This document shows, in pieces, positions 40,235 through 50,001 of a stretch of DNA of 64,000 nt (its first letter is position 1; each line of letters opens with the position of its first letter). A program made the position numbers and the translations under genes. This DNA is from Shewanella marina JCM 15074 (lineage in GTDB: Bacteria; Pseudomonadota; Gammaproteobacteria; Enterobacterales; Shewanellaceae). The notes below the pieces were generated by a model. It worked only from the letters and a program-made list of their open reading frames with translations. It had not been told where the DNA came from and ran no database searches. The DNA is taken from the NCBI RefSeq assembly GCF_000614975.1, contig NZ_BALM01000009.1:1-64000 (forward strand). Reading direction: 5' to 3'.

Positions 40235-41969
40235 TGAAAGCATTAATACCCTTTATTAAATTATTTAAGCAGCAATGGTTATTTATGAGCTTAGGTCTAT
40301 TGCTCACTATGACCACGATTATTGCTGGCATAGGCCTATTGTCATTGTCCGGTTGGTTTCTATCCGCAGCCGCCGTTGCAGGCCTAACTGCGGCAACAGC
40401 GCTTGCATTCAACTTCTTTACTCCAGCGGGCGGCGTGCGCTTTTTATCCATTGCGCGTACAGCTAGCCGTTATGGTGAACGTTTAGTTACTCATGAGGCG
40501 ACCTTTAGATTATTAACTAATTTACGGGTTTGGGTCTGGCAAAAGTTATTGCCTTTGTCTGCTAAAAACCTACAAGGTGTGCGCCGTGGTGATCTGCTTA
40601 ATCGATTAGTGGCTGATATTGATACCTTAGATCATCTTTATCTGCGTTTATTAGTGCCAATGACAGGCTCATTATTAGTGTTAGGGCTGTTATACCTCTT
40701 TTTAGCCATGTTTGATGCCAGCCTAGCTAAAGTGCTATGTGGTATTTTACTGGCGATGTGGTTACTTATTCCTGCGCTATTTTATCTGTTAGGCAGAGAA
40801 CCCGGTGTGGCGCAGGTACAAACCAAAGCCAATTATAGAGTGACTTTGCTTGAGTATTTGCAGGGCCAATCAGAGTTAACCTTATTTGGTGCTAATCAGC
40901 GTTATCGTCAGCAATTGGATGATAGCGAAATGGCGTTACATCGGGCACAAATCGCTATGGCAAATGTGAGTGCATTAAGCCAAGCTTGTTTAGTGTTAAT
41001 GAGCGGTATTGCTGTGATAGTGATGCTCTATCTATCCGCTCAAGGTGTTGGCAGTCATGTGCCGCCGGGGCCTTTAATGGCATTGATGGTGTTTGCGACA
41101 ATGGCGTGTATTGAGATGATGATGCCGCTAGCGGGGGCATTTCAACATTTATCAGCATGTGTTATGGCGGCTAATCGCTTAACCCAAGTGACTGAACAGC
41201 AAAGTGATATTGTGTTTAATCCGCAAGCAACGGCATCATTAACAGATGTCAGTATCAGCTTTAAGCAAGTGAGCTTTGGTTATGATGCGCAAGTCCCTGT
41301 TTTACAAAATTTAGATTTGCACATTGTGGCGGGCAGCAAAGTCGCTATTTTAGGTAAAACAGGCTCTGGTAAATCCAGTTTATTGAGTTTATTAACCCGT
41401 GAGTGGCAGCCACAACAAGGCAAATTTGTTTAACTGAACGTGCCATTGGCGATTACAGTGAGTTTGCCCTGCGCCAAGGGATGAGCCTTGTGAGTCAGCG
41501 TATCTATTTGTTTAGTGCAACTTTACGGGATAACTTAACGATTGCGTTAATGCCTGACCAAAAAGTCGATGATTTACGTTTGCTCGAGGTGCTTAATCAA
41601 GTGGGTTTAGCCAATTTAACTGAAATTGAGCGACCACTTGATTTATGGCTTGGTGCGGGAGGAAGACAGCTTTCTGGCGGTGAGCAGCGCCGTATTGGTG
41701 TGGCACGAGTATTATTGCGTGATGCTCCTTTGTTGTTATTAGATGAACCCACCGAAGGTTTAGATAAAGCGACTGAGCGCGATATTTTAAAACTGCTGTT
41801 TGAGTTTGCCCAAGGAAAAACCATGGTGATGATCAGTCACCGACTTACCGCAATGGCATTGATGGATAATATTCATTTGTTGGAAGCGGGAAAAATTCGA
41901 ATTAGTGGCAATCATCAACAGCTATTAGCCACGGATGATTATTATCGTAGTTTGTATCAACAACTATAG
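40234..41969 (+). pseudogene. cydC: ABC transporter CydC, frameshifted
   Basis: CydC is the second half of the CydDC exporter. The membrane domain (about residues 1-310) and the Walker A GKTGSGKSS are in the first frame, which runs to 41433. The signature LSGGEQRRIGVARVL, Walker B LLLLDEPTEGLD and switch His (ISHRLTAMAL) are in another frame to 41969. Adding one A in the AAA at 41422-41424 gives QGKICLTERAIGDY and 578 residues, normal for CydC. As written, the ATPase domain is cut after Walker A, so the heterodimer and cytochrome bd assembly would fail. Sequence error is likely. Confidence 0.93.
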
Positions 41970-41996
41970 CGGTAATAGTTAAGTGATTGATGATGT

Positions 41997-42024
41997 AAAA
42001 ACCCTGCCATGAGCAGGGTTTTTA
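41997..42024 (+). terminator. Terminator after cydDC
   Basis: The stem aaaaaccctgc / gcagggttttt has a five-base loop and ends in T. Confidence 0.88.
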
Positions 42025-42101
42025 ATATGGTTTAACTCACAGTAAGCAAGTGAGCTTAACGGTAATATGACAATATTTGCACGTAACAACAGGTAAATAT
42101 A

Positions 42102-42599
42102 ATGATTATTGCAGTACCACTGAGCAGAGATAGATTAGCAGGCCATTTTACTAAAGCAAAAGAGATTGCTTTTTATAATGAACAGCAACAGTTGGTTGCA
42201 CGTTTTGCTAACCCAGCGTTAGCGGGTGGCTGTAGTGCTAAAAAAGCCATGTTAAACCTGATTAAAGCGCAAGGTGCGACAGTTGTGTTGGTAGAAGAGA
42301 TTGGCCAACGTATTTTGGGTAAATTACTGGCTGCTGGAATTAGTGTGAGTCAGTGTAGTCGTAAAATGACTTTAGTCGATTTACTGGCTGCTGCAACCGA
42401 TCTATCGCGCCGTTTAGTTGATGCAAGTCAAGGCCGTGAATGTTTAAACCATGAGAAGAAAGGTGGTTGTGGCGGCGGATGTGGTGGTTCAACGGGCGGT
42501 TGTGGTTGTAGCGGCGACAGTGAGCCGAGTGTGCTATCGCAAACTGCACCAGAGTTTAATGATAAGCCGGTGACTTTTGCTGGTTTTAGACCTTGTTAG
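42102..42599 (+). CDS. NifX/NifB-type (dinitrogenase iron-molybdenum cofactor fold) protein with Cys/Gly-rich tail
   Basis: The first 110 residues form the NifX-like fold (MIIAVPLSRDRLAGHFTKAKE, FANPALAGGCSAKKAM, VVLVEEIGQRILGKLLAAGI), a family that handles iron-sulfur or FeMo clusters; no nif genes are visible here. The tail is unusual: after a Cys near residue 113, residues 119-136 are a Gly/Cys run with six cysteines, then a short hydrophilic end finishing in Cys. Such tails suggest metal or cluster binding. It is a single gene after cydDC, facing the TerC/CorC gene. Confidence 0.8.
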   Translation: MIIAVPLSRDRLAGHFTKAKEIAFYNEQQQLVARFANPALAGGCSAKKAMLNLIKAQGATVVLVEEIGQRILGKLLAAGISVSQCSRKMTLVDLLAAATDLSRRLVDASQGRECLNHEKKGGCGGGCGGSTGGCGCSGDSEPSVLSQTAPEFNDKPVTFAGFRPC

Positions 42600-42620
42600 T
42601 TTAGTTAATGAATAGCATTA

Positions 42621-42642
42621 AGGGCTGCAATTGCAGCCCTTA
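42621..42642. terminator. Palindrome between convergent genes, likely terminator
   Basis: aagggctgcaattgcagccctt is a perfect 22-bp palindrome between the NifX-like gene and the TerC/CorC gene; T tracts are short, so strength is uncertain. Confidence 0.6.
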
Positions 42643-42652
42643 TTATCTGCGA

Positions 42653-44181
42653 TTAACTCAGTAAATTCACTTTAACCAATGAGACTTTAAATTCATCAGC
42701 TTCAATGACTTCAAATCTTAATTGACCTTGTTCAATCACATCTTGCTGCTTTGGAATCGTACCATTAACACCTAATAGCAAGCCTGCAACCGTATCGTAA
42801 TCTTGTTGTTTACTTATTACTGCAGGAATATCTAAGCGTGATTCAAGGTCGTGAATAGAGACTACGCCTCTTACTAACCAGCCATCAGTTGTGCGTTCGA
42901 TATCAAGAGTTTCGCCAATATCAGGGAACTCACCTACTATTGACTCTAATAAGTCATGTAGGGTGACGATACCTTGGATATTACCAAATTCATCTGCAAC
43001 GATAGCCATACCAGCTCGTGACGCTCTAAAGCCATCAAGTAATCTAATTACGTTAATGCTATCTGGTACGATATAAGCTGAATTTTTAGCTGCAACCTGT
43101 GCTAAATCTTCACCAGACTCTATTGCTAACAGTAGATCTTTACTACGCATTAAACCAATCAGATTATCCAATGAACCATCACAAATTGGGAATATTTGAT
43201 GACGACTGTCTTTAATCGTTTGTTTAATTGCTACTGTATCACTCTTAGTATTTAACCAGACAATCTCTTTACGCTGGGTCATCACGCTACGAACGCTACG
43301 CTCTGACAGTGATAGCACTCCTGTTACCATTTCGCGCTCAGCATCGTCAAAACTCACCGGTGCTGCGGGATTATTATCATCGTCATCATCTTTGACAATA
43401 TAATGTTTGTTACCCATCAACTTGAAAATAGCTTCTGTTGTACGTTGCCTTAATGGCGTACGCTCTGCTTGTTTTGTATGACTAGAGTGGATCATTTGGT
43501 TAAACATTTCAATTAGGATTGAGAAACCAATTGCGGCGTATAAATAACCTTTTGGAATATGGAAGCCAAAGCCTTCCGCGACCAGTATAAAGCCGATCAT
43601 AAGGAGGAAGCTTAAGCACAATACAATCACTGTAGGATGCGCATTAACAAAGTTAGTAATCGATTTAGAAGCAAGTAACATGACTATCATCGAAATAATC
43701 ACTGCAATCATCATTACGGTTAAGCTATCAACCATCCGACGGCAGTAATAATTGAATCAAGTGAGAATACGGCATCTAATGCTAGAATTTGCGCAATAAT
43801 GACACCAAAACTGGCGTAGACATTAGTGCTTTGCTGCTGGTTCTGGTCGCCTTCTAATCGCTCATGTAGCTCATGTGTCGCTTTATAAAGTAAGAACAAA
43901 CCACCCACAATTAAAATAAGGTCGCGGGTTGAGAAACTTAAGCTAGCGATGCTAAATAGTGGCTCTGTGAGGGTGACTAACCATGACACAATGCTCAGTA
44001 AACCTAAGCGCATGATGAGTGCTAGAGATAAACCAATGGTTCTGGCTTTATCGCGCTGCTCTGGTGGAAGTTTTTTTACTAAAATTGCAATAAATACGAG
44101 GTTATCGATACCGAGTACAATCTCGATGATAATTAGTGTTATTAAACCTATCCATATTTGGGGTTCAAGTAAAAATTCCAT
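42653..44181 (-). pseudogene. TerC / CBS-pair / CorC_HlyC membrane protein (YoaE/YegH type), frameshifted
   Basis: The protein has a TerC membrane domain (about residues 1-230), two CBS domains and a C-terminal CorC/HlyC transporter-associated domain, like E. coli YoaE and YegH. The role is probably metal ion (Mn2+ or Mg2+) handling. The first frame starts [17 protein letters not shown] and stops at 43720 after [12 protein letters not shown]. The rest starts in another frame ([34 protein letters not shown]). Adding one T at 43735 on the plus strand gives [14 protein letters not shown], matching the E. coli homologue, and 509 residues. The break splits the TerC domain. A sequence error is likely. 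Confidence 0.9.
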
Positions 44182-44322
44182 AGTGATTTATATTTTCCGT
44201 AAGATGGGATTAGCATCTTTAAGGTTAATAAACTCCTTTAGTGATGATTAACAATATGTACACCTCCTATATGAGCTGGTTTTCTTAAGCTAAAGTTAAT
44301 TTGTTGTAAATGAGATGGGGAG

Positions 44323-44338
44323 TGTGATTTAGGTCACT
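44323..44338 (-). promoter_or_regulatory. CRP-type box before the TerC/CorC gene
   Basis: TGTGATTTAGGTCACT fits TGTGA-N6-TCACA with a single mismatch. It lies about 145 bases upstream of the TerC/CorC start (44181), in the gap shared with the end of the DUF5666 gene. Confidence 0.65.
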
Positions 44339-44427
44339 AAATTAGGCGGGTTTTATATCTATGTTTATCGAAGACTGTGAAGTTTAACGATTTTCAGTGG
44401 TTATTATTAAATTGAAGATGGCAACAA

Positions 44428-44450
44428 AAAGGCTGCCGATGGCAGCCTTC
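44428..44450 (-). terminator. Terminator after the DUF5666 gene
   Basis: The stem aaggctgcc / ggcagcctt has a short loop; read leftward it is followed by tttttgtt. Confidence 0.85.
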
Positions 44451-44467
44451 AAAAGCGTTGTTATGTA

Positions 44468-45817
44468 TTAGTCATTATCAACGACACAAGTATGGATTTG
44501 CTTGTCGTGTGGTACAAATTGACATTCAACTTCAACATTTTTACCAACATATTGGTTTAAGCTGTCATCAGCAACAGCATAGCCCCAAAGTGTGATATCA
44601 GAGTCTTCAGCTTGAGTCACTTGGCCCTCTAGCTCGATTTCATGCATAGCTTGAGTTTCTGGCTCGATTTCTGTGACTAAAAATTGGTTATTTTGCTGGT
44701 AACCTTCAACTTGTACCCAATGACCATCTACAGACGACATATGAATACCGTCTTCCCATTGTGTTGATGGCATGACGGTTAGCTCGATGCCATTAATCGA
44801 TAGCACTTCATTGTTAACGGTAGCGCGACCTTCAACTTGGAACTCTTTGTTAGTTTGAATTGGTGGTTGTGGCTGATCGTCATCATGATCAAACTCAACT
44901 TCACTCGCTATTAAGGTTTGATTGTTATTGGCAGTACTCCAAGCACCTTCAACTTCAATCATTTTGCCTACTACAAGCTTATCTTTCGTGATGCCATCGA
45001 ATTCAGTTTGAGCTGTGATGGTTACTGGCCACTTTTGGTTTAGTGTCAGTTGTTCTTTAGTGCTGCTGATCCAGCTAATAACACCTTGGAATTCAAGTGA
45101 GTTTTTGTCATTTAGATCTTCAAAATCTTGAAAATCTTCAACATCAATATGTAATGCTTTTAGTTGAAGATCGGTTGTTAGTTCGCCTTCAACTTCAATC
45201 CAGTCACCGTTATTTAAACTGCCTTGAGCGGCATATTCTTTTACAGAGTTATAATCCACATGGATTTTACCAAGGGTAAATGTACGGTTTTGACTATCTA
45301 AATTAGTGACTTGGCCTTCAATTTCAGCATTTTTGTCTAGTACATTGATTGGCTTAGTGACATAAGTTGCCATTACTTGTTCGCCACTAACAAAGTAACC
45401 ACTCACTTCAACCATATCGCCAGACTTGAATTGATTAAAGTTACCACCTAGCACTTGATATCCCGCAACAGTAACCGCTGCGTTTTTAGTTGCTGATTTC
45501 ACGACTGGTGCGATTAAGATTGAGTCATAAATGATGGTATTTGCTTTTTTACCATCGGTAGTGACTGTGACCATCATGCCCGGTTGTAGTTGATCAAACA
45601 GACTTTGCTCTTCACCATCAATCACAATATTGGCAGTGCTTGATGGAATCGTAATACCATTAACTTTGATATCAGTTTTAGAAACAGCTTGTAATTCACC
45701 TTGAATATGAGCAGCCACACTTTGGGTTGGTTGCGTTGTGTTATCTGATGAGTCAGAACCACCGCCACAAGCGGTAAGCGAGGCGATCAGAGGCAATAAA
45801 ATCAGACTACGTTGCAT
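44468..45817 (-). CDS. DUF5666-repeat lipoprotein
   Basis: This 449-residue surface or periplasmic lipoprotein has a signal peptide with lipobox LTAC, then a Gly/Ser stretch, and five or so OB-like repeats of about 65 residues, as in DUF5666. Each repeat runs like IQGELQAVSKTDIKVNGI, VEVSGYFVSGEQVMATYV and IEGQVTNLDSQNRTFTLG. The composition is acidic. The function is not known. An FNR/CRP-like site lies about 100 bases upstream and a terminator follows. It is a single gene. Confidence 0.85.
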   Translation of the reverse strand: MQRSLILLPLIASLTACGGGSDSSDNTTQPTQSVAAHIQGELQAVSKTDIKVNGITIPSSTANIVIDGEEQSLFDQLQPGMMVTVTTDGKKANTIIYDSILIAPVVKSATKNAAVTVAGYQVLGGNFNQFKSGDMVEVSGYFVSGEQVMATYVTKPINVLDKNAEIEGQVTNLDSQNRTFTLGKIHVDYNSVKEYAAQGSLNNGDWIEVEGELTTDLQLKALHIDVEDFQDFEDLNDKNSLEFQGVISWISSTKEQLTLNQKWPVTITAQTEFDGITKDKLVVGKMIEVEGAWSTANNNQTLIASEVEFDHDDDQPQPPIQTNKEFQVEGRATVNNEVLSINGIELTVMPSTQWEDGIHMSSVDGHWVQVEGYQQNNQFLVTEIEPETQAMHEIELEGQVTQAEDSDITLWGYAVADDSLNQYVGKNVEVECQFVPHDKQIHTCVVDND

Positions 45818-45918
45818 ATGGGTATTCTCTATACATAAGGGTATGTGGGATATTTCGCGAAGTATAGGAACTATAACATGATGGTTATATGAGCAGCTGA
45901 TTAATACAATTTCATAAA

Positions 45919-45932
45919 GTGATCTTGATCAA
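45919..45932 (-). promoter_or_regulatory. FNR/CRP-like box before the DUF5666 gene
   Basis: GTGATCTTGATCAA matches the FNR palindrome TTGAT-N4-ATCAA with one mismatch, about 102 bases before the DUF5666 start. Confidence 0.55.
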
Positions 45933-45948
45933 CTTATAGTTGGTTAAT

Positions 45949-45986
45949 CTGCAACAAATACATACTTTGGATACAATTTGTTGCAG
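45949..45986. repeat. 11-bp inverted repeat just after putA
   Basis: ctgcaacaaat (45949-45959) pairs perfectly with atttgttgcag (45976-45986) around a 16-base loop. It lies 20 bases past the putA stop and upstream of the DUF5666 gene. The right arm belongs to the sequence atacaatttgttgca (45972-45986), which recurs before putA at 49226-49240 with one mismatch. It may be a terminator or a regulator site. Confidence 0.5.
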
Positions 45987-46006
45987 TCTTGAGGCGTAGT
46001 TAGTGC

Positions 46007-49000
46007 CTACTCAGCATCACCGAGTGAGAGTAATGTGGCATTACCACCAATTGCGGTAATGTTATTGCTGACCGTTTTTTCGGTGATAAAGCGGGTTAGG
46101 TAATGTGGTCCGCCTGCTTTATGACCCGTGCCAGATAACCCTTGTCCACCAAATGGCTGCACGCCAACGACAGCACCGATTTGATTACGGTTTATATAAA
46201 TATTACCTGCATTGACTCGATTCATAATGTAGTTAGCATGGCTTTCATTACGGCTGTGGATGCCGAGCGTTAAGCCAAATCCAGTGGCGTTGATATCATC
46301 TAATACCTGCTCTAGTTGCATGCTTGAGTAACGAACAATATGCAAAATAGGCCCAAAATGCTCTTTGTTTAATATATTAATTGATTCAATCTCAAAGGCG
46401 GCAGGGGCGACAAAGTGGCCATGCTCACAAGCATCATTTAATGGTAACTGATTAATGGGTTTAGCGACTTGGCTAAGGTGATCAATATGCGCATTAAGGT
46501 TAGCTTTAGCTGTAGCGTCAATGACGGGGCCAACATCAGTTTGATAAGATGCAGGATCGCCTAGGATTAACTCATTCATAGCGCCTTTAATGCGTTCAAT
46601 CACTTCATCTGCTATATCTTGTTGCAGATAAAGCACTCGAAGTGCTGAGCAACGCTGGCCAGCACTAGTAAAGGCAGAGTCAATGACATCTGTTACTACT
46701 TGTTCTGGCTGCGCACTGGAATCTACAATCATTGCATTTTGACCACCAGTTTCAGCAATGAGCGGAATAATTGCGCCATCTCGCTGTGCCAGCGTGAGGT
46801 TTATTCGCTTGGCTGTGACGGTTGAACCAGTAAAGCAAACCCCTGCAATACGGCGGTCAGCGGTTAACTTAGCACCTACGCTGGCGCCCGTGCCCGGTAA
46901 GAATTGCAGTACATCGGTTGGAATACCAGCTTGATGGGCAAGTTGCACCGCGCGGTAGCCGATTAGACAAGTTTGTTCTGCGGGTTTGGCAATGACAGTA
47001 TTACCCGTTGCCAGTGCCGCAGTAATTTGACCTAGAAAAATTGCTAATGGGAAATTCCATGGACTAATACAAACAAATACGCCTCTACCCGCAAGCGCTA
47101 ATTGATTCAGCTCACCTGTTGGGCCAGGCAATGTGGTCTGCTGCATTAAATGTTGAGCTTGAACAGCATAATATCTACAAAAATCGACGGCCTCACGTAC
47201 TTCATCAATGCCATCTTGTAGGCTTTTCCCTGCTTCTTTAGTGCATAAAGCGATTAACTCAACTTGATGCTGTTCAAGTAGATCAGCAAGCTTATTTAAT
47301 GCTTTAGAGCGTTGTTCAACTGGCGTGTTGCTCCAGCGAGGGAATGCTTGATAAGCACTGCTTAATGCCAATTCAACGGCTTCATTGCTAGCGAATGCAA
47401 TTTCGCCTACACAAGTATTGTGGTTTTGTGGACTGAATACTTTATGGGTTTCACCAGCAATGTCGGCGCCATTCACTAATGCCGCACCTTGCCATTGCTT
47501 GTTTTGGAATGGCTCAAATTGTGCGAAAAAAGGTGCTGCTTGAATGCCAATATTGAGGTTTAGTCCTGCAGAATTTTGGCGCTCATCACCAAAAATATCC
47601 GTTGGCATCACGATATGTGGATTCGCCAATTCTGAGTATGTTAATAGGGTTGTAAGTGGGTGAGTGACGAGCGATTCAATCGGGGTTTTAGGATCAACCA
47701 GCTTATGCACAAATGAGGTATTGGCGCCATTTTCCAGTAAGCGTCTAACTAAGTAAGGCAGTAATTCTTTATGGGCACCAACAGGGGCATATATTCGCAC
47801 ATTAGGAGCATCTGCTTGAGCTAAAATGGTGTCGTAAACCTCTTGTCCCATGCCGTGTAAACGTTGGAATTCATATTCACGACCATTAGCCATATCACGA
47901 ATGGCTGCAATGGTTTGTGCATTATGGCTGGCAAATTGTGGATAAATAGCGCCTTTAGTGGCATCGTCTAAGAGATAGCGTGCACAAGCAAGATAAGAGA
48001 CATCTGTGCCTGCTTTGCGGGTAAAGAGTGGATAGGCTTGCTCACCTTTTTGTTGCGCCCACTTGAGTTCACTATCCCAATAAGCGCCTTTGACTAAACG
48101 CACCGGAATAATATCGCCTTGGCTCTGGCTTAATTTGGTTAACCAGCATAAAACGGGCAGGGCACGTTTAGAGTAAGCTTGCACAACAATCCCTAAATTG
48201 CCCCAACCTTGGCAGCATTCACTTTGGTAGAGTTGTTGAAATAGTTGCAATGACAGCTCAAGTCTATCTGCCTCTTCTGCATCAATGGTGACGCCGATAT
48301 CAACCCCGCGGGCTTGTTTAATTAATAGTATGACTGACTCAAATAGTTCGGTCATAACACGGGACTTATTGGCAACCTCATAGCGAGGGTGTAGTGCCGA
48401 GAGCTTGATTGATATCGTCGGCCTTGGTGCGTTATTGTGATAACGCTGCTCAGCTAAACGGGTAATCGCTTGGCTGTATTCATCAAAAAATTTTTGTGCA
48501 TCTGTAGCGGTTTGCGCTGCCTCACCGAGCATATCATAGCTATGGGTATAACCTTGTTTTCGGCCATCTTGACTATTTTTAAGTGCTTCAGAAATCGTCC
48601 GTCCTAATACAAACTGTTTGGCCATAATTTTCATGGCGGAATACATGGCTTGACGAATAACAGGCTCACCAACTCGGTTAATCATGCGATTGAGCATTGA
48701 ACTCGGATTACCGTTAGCAGGTTTATCCAATTTGACCACTTTGCCCGTGAGCATTAATCCCCACGTTGAAGCATTAACTAAGAGTGAGTCACTTTGTTTT
48801 AGGTGTTTATCCCAATCAGCGCCAGCAAGTTTGTCTTCAATTAATGCATCAGCTGTTGCAGCATCAGGAATGCGCAGCAGGGCTTCTGCTAGACACATGA
48901 GGATAATGCCTTCTTGAGTTTCTAAACTGTATTGCTGTAAAAAAGCATCAATGCCGACCATCATGCCTTTTTTGTCATACTGTCTGACTTGTTCAACTAG

Positions 49001-49177
49001 CTGATGTGCTTGCTGGGTGACATTGGCAATGGTGTCATCGTGTTGGGGAATGAGCGTAATAAGCTGCTGTAGATAGAGAGATTCATCTACATAATAATTA
49101 GCTTGGATGGCATCAAATAACGTTTCAAGTGAAGCATCTTTATATGCACCAGATAAGAGTTCGCTCGCGTTGAACAT
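46007..49177 (-). CDS. putA: Bifunctional proline dehydrogenase / P5C dehydrogenase PutA
   Basis: PutA oxidises proline to glutamate in two steps: an FAD proline dehydrogenase half (about residues 130-470, with VRLVKGAYWDSELKWAQ and FASHNAQTIAAI) and an NAD aldehyde dehydrogenase half (about 560-1020, with ISPWNFPLAIFLGQI, FTGSTVTAKRINL and catalytic Cys in TSAGQRCSALRVL). At 1056 residues it lacks the ribbon-helix-helix DNA-binding domain of the 1320-residue E. coli PutA, so it should not regulate its own gene. AAGGAGCG precedes ATG 49177. A TTGTATACAA palindrome lies at 49222-49231 in the promoter region and may bind a separate regulator. Confidence 0.96.
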   Translation of the reverse strand: MFNASELLSGAYKDASLETLFDAIQANYYVDESLYLQQLITLIPQHDDTIANVTQQAHQLVEQVRQYDKKGMMVGIDAFLQQYSLETQEGIILMCLAEALLRIPDAATADALIEDKLAGADWDKHLKQSDSLLVNASTWGLMLTGKVVKLDKPANGNPSSMLNRMINRVGEPVIRQAMYSAMKIMAKQFVLGRTISEALKNSQDGRKQGYTHSYDMLGEAAQTATDAQKFFDEYSQAITRLAEQRYHNNAPRPTISIKLSALHPRYEVANKSRVMTELFESVILLIKQARGVDIGVTIDAEEADRLELSLQLFQQLYQSECCQGWGNLGIVVQAYSKRALPVLCWLTKLSQSQGDIIPVRLVKGAYWDSELKWAQQKGEQAYPLFTRKAGTDVSYLACARYLLDDATKGAIYPQFASHNAQTIAAIRDMANGREYEFQRLHGMGQEVYDTILAQADAPNVRIYAPVGAHKELLPYLVRRLLENGANTSFVHKLVDPKTPIESLVTHPLTTLLTYSELANPHIVMPTDIFGDERQNSAGLNLNIGIQAAPFFAQFEPFQNKQWQGAALVNGADIAGETHKVFSPQNHNTCVGEIAFASNEAVELALSSAYQAFPRWSNTPVEQRSKALNKLADLLEQHQVELIALCTKEAGKSLQDGIDEVREAVDFCRYYAVQAQHLMQQTTLPGPTGELNQLALAGRGVFVCISPWNFPLAIFLGQITAALATGNTVIAKPAEQTCLIGYRAVQLAHQAGIPTDVLQFLPGTGASVGAKLTADRRIAGVCFTGSTVTAKRINLTLAQRDGAIIPLIAETGGQNAMIVDSSAQPEQVVTDVIDSAFTSAGQRCSALRVLYLQQDIADEVIERIKGAMNELILGDPASYQTDVGPVIDATAKANLNAHIDHLSQVAKPINQLPLNDACEHGHFVAPAAFEIESINILNKEHFGPILHIVRYSSMQLEQVLDDINATGFGLTLGIHSRNESHANYIMNRVNAGNIYINRNQIGAVVGVQPFGGQGLSGTGHKAGGPHYLTRFITEKTVSNNITAIGGNATLLSLGDAE

Positions 49178-49221
49178 TATTACGCTCCTTTTTTGGTTGA
49201 CTCAAAATTGGATTATGTATT

Positions 49222-49240
49222 TTGTATACAATTTGTAGCA
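49222..49240. promoter_or_regulatory. Palindrome and repeat in the putA promoter region
   Basis: TTGTATACAA (49222-49231) is a perfect palindrome 45 bases before the putA start, followed by ATTTGTAGCA. The atacaatttgtagca core (49226-49240) matches atacaatttgttgca at 45972-45986. The palindrome resembles GntR/HutC-type operators; the binding protein is unknown. Confidence 0.4.
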
Positions 49241-49289
49241 AGATGGTAACTAAAGTTTTACTTGGTTACAAATAAAAATTACAGCCAAT

Positions 49290-49316
49290 AAAAAAGCCAG
49301 CACGAGGCTGGCTTTC
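49290..49316 (-). terminator. Terminator after the SH3-domain gene
   Basis: The stem aaagccag / ctggcttt has a seven-base loop; read leftward it runs into tttttatt. Confidence 0.8.
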
Positions 49317-49361
49317 ATATCAATTTATTACACGTAACTATCGAGCTGAGTGTTGCTCTTA

Positions 49362-49943
49362 TTACGACATCCAACGGTCTTTTTTACGACGTTGTGGGCG
49401 TGGTAAGTATACTAAGATAATACCAATCACTAAGCCTAAGAAGGCAATAAAGCTGCCTTGTTGCCACATTTCAAAACGCTCATTTTTAGCAATGCTAGCA
49501 AGTTTTGCTGTTGCTTCATCGCGTTCATGAGTGGTGGTTGCAAGTTGCTGCTTCAACTGGGTGAGTTGTTGACGAGCATCAGATAGTGCTTGCTTAGTTT
49601 CGGTATCAGAGCCTTGTACATCAGCTAACTGGGTTTTAACCTTAGTTAATTGAGCTTGTACTTCAGGTAGTAATAATCTAAAACTTTTTTGGCTGCTAAG
49701 CATTTTAGAGTCAACCCAACCTTCGCGGCCTTTAATATCAACCACCTTGCTATATGTTCCTTGGGTTTCACCTAAGAATGTTACCGGTTGGCCTGCTTCT
49801 ACACTACCTAAAATACGGTATTGTGTTCCTGGCCCACCATGTAAAAAGAGGTAAACGTCATCAGAAATATAACGAGTTTGACCTGCAGCATAGCTCGCAG
49901 GTGCAATTAATAATGCAGCAAAAAGTATTAAATATCTTAACAC
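49362..49943 (-). CDS. SH3-domain, membrane-anchored protein (TIGR04211/YgiM family)
   Basis: This protein of about 193 residues has a signal sequence ending SYAAG, a bacterial SH3 domain (about 25-85, YISDDVYLFLHGGPGTQYRILGSV), a coiled-coil stretch (about 95-155, QLTKVKTQLADVQ, QQLTQLKQQLATT) and a C-terminal transmembrane helix followed by the basic tail RRKKDRWMS shared with E. coli YgiM. GTG 49943 has a GAGA site; GTG 49973 gives ten more residues and is also possible. In E. coli ygiM lies next to ygiF, as it does nearby here. Probably an envelope protein. Confidence 0.82.
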   Translation of the reverse strand: MLRYLILFAALLIAPASYAAGQTRYISDDVYLFLHGGPGTQYRILGSVEAGQPVTFLGETQGTYSKVVDIKGREGWVDSKMLSSQKSFRLLLPEVQAQLTKVKTQLADVQGSDTETKQALSDARQQLTQLKQQLATTTHERDEATAKLASIAKNERFEMWQQGSFIAFLGLVIGIILVYLPRPQRRKKDRWMS

Positions 49944-50001
49944 GGAAAAAGTCTCATTTTTGGATATAGGCACATGCTATGGATTTAACTGCATGAATGC
50001 A

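Noticed and set aside
42621..42642. Palindrome as a regulator operator
   Set aside because: It lies between two convergent stop codons, where a shared terminator is the simpler reading.
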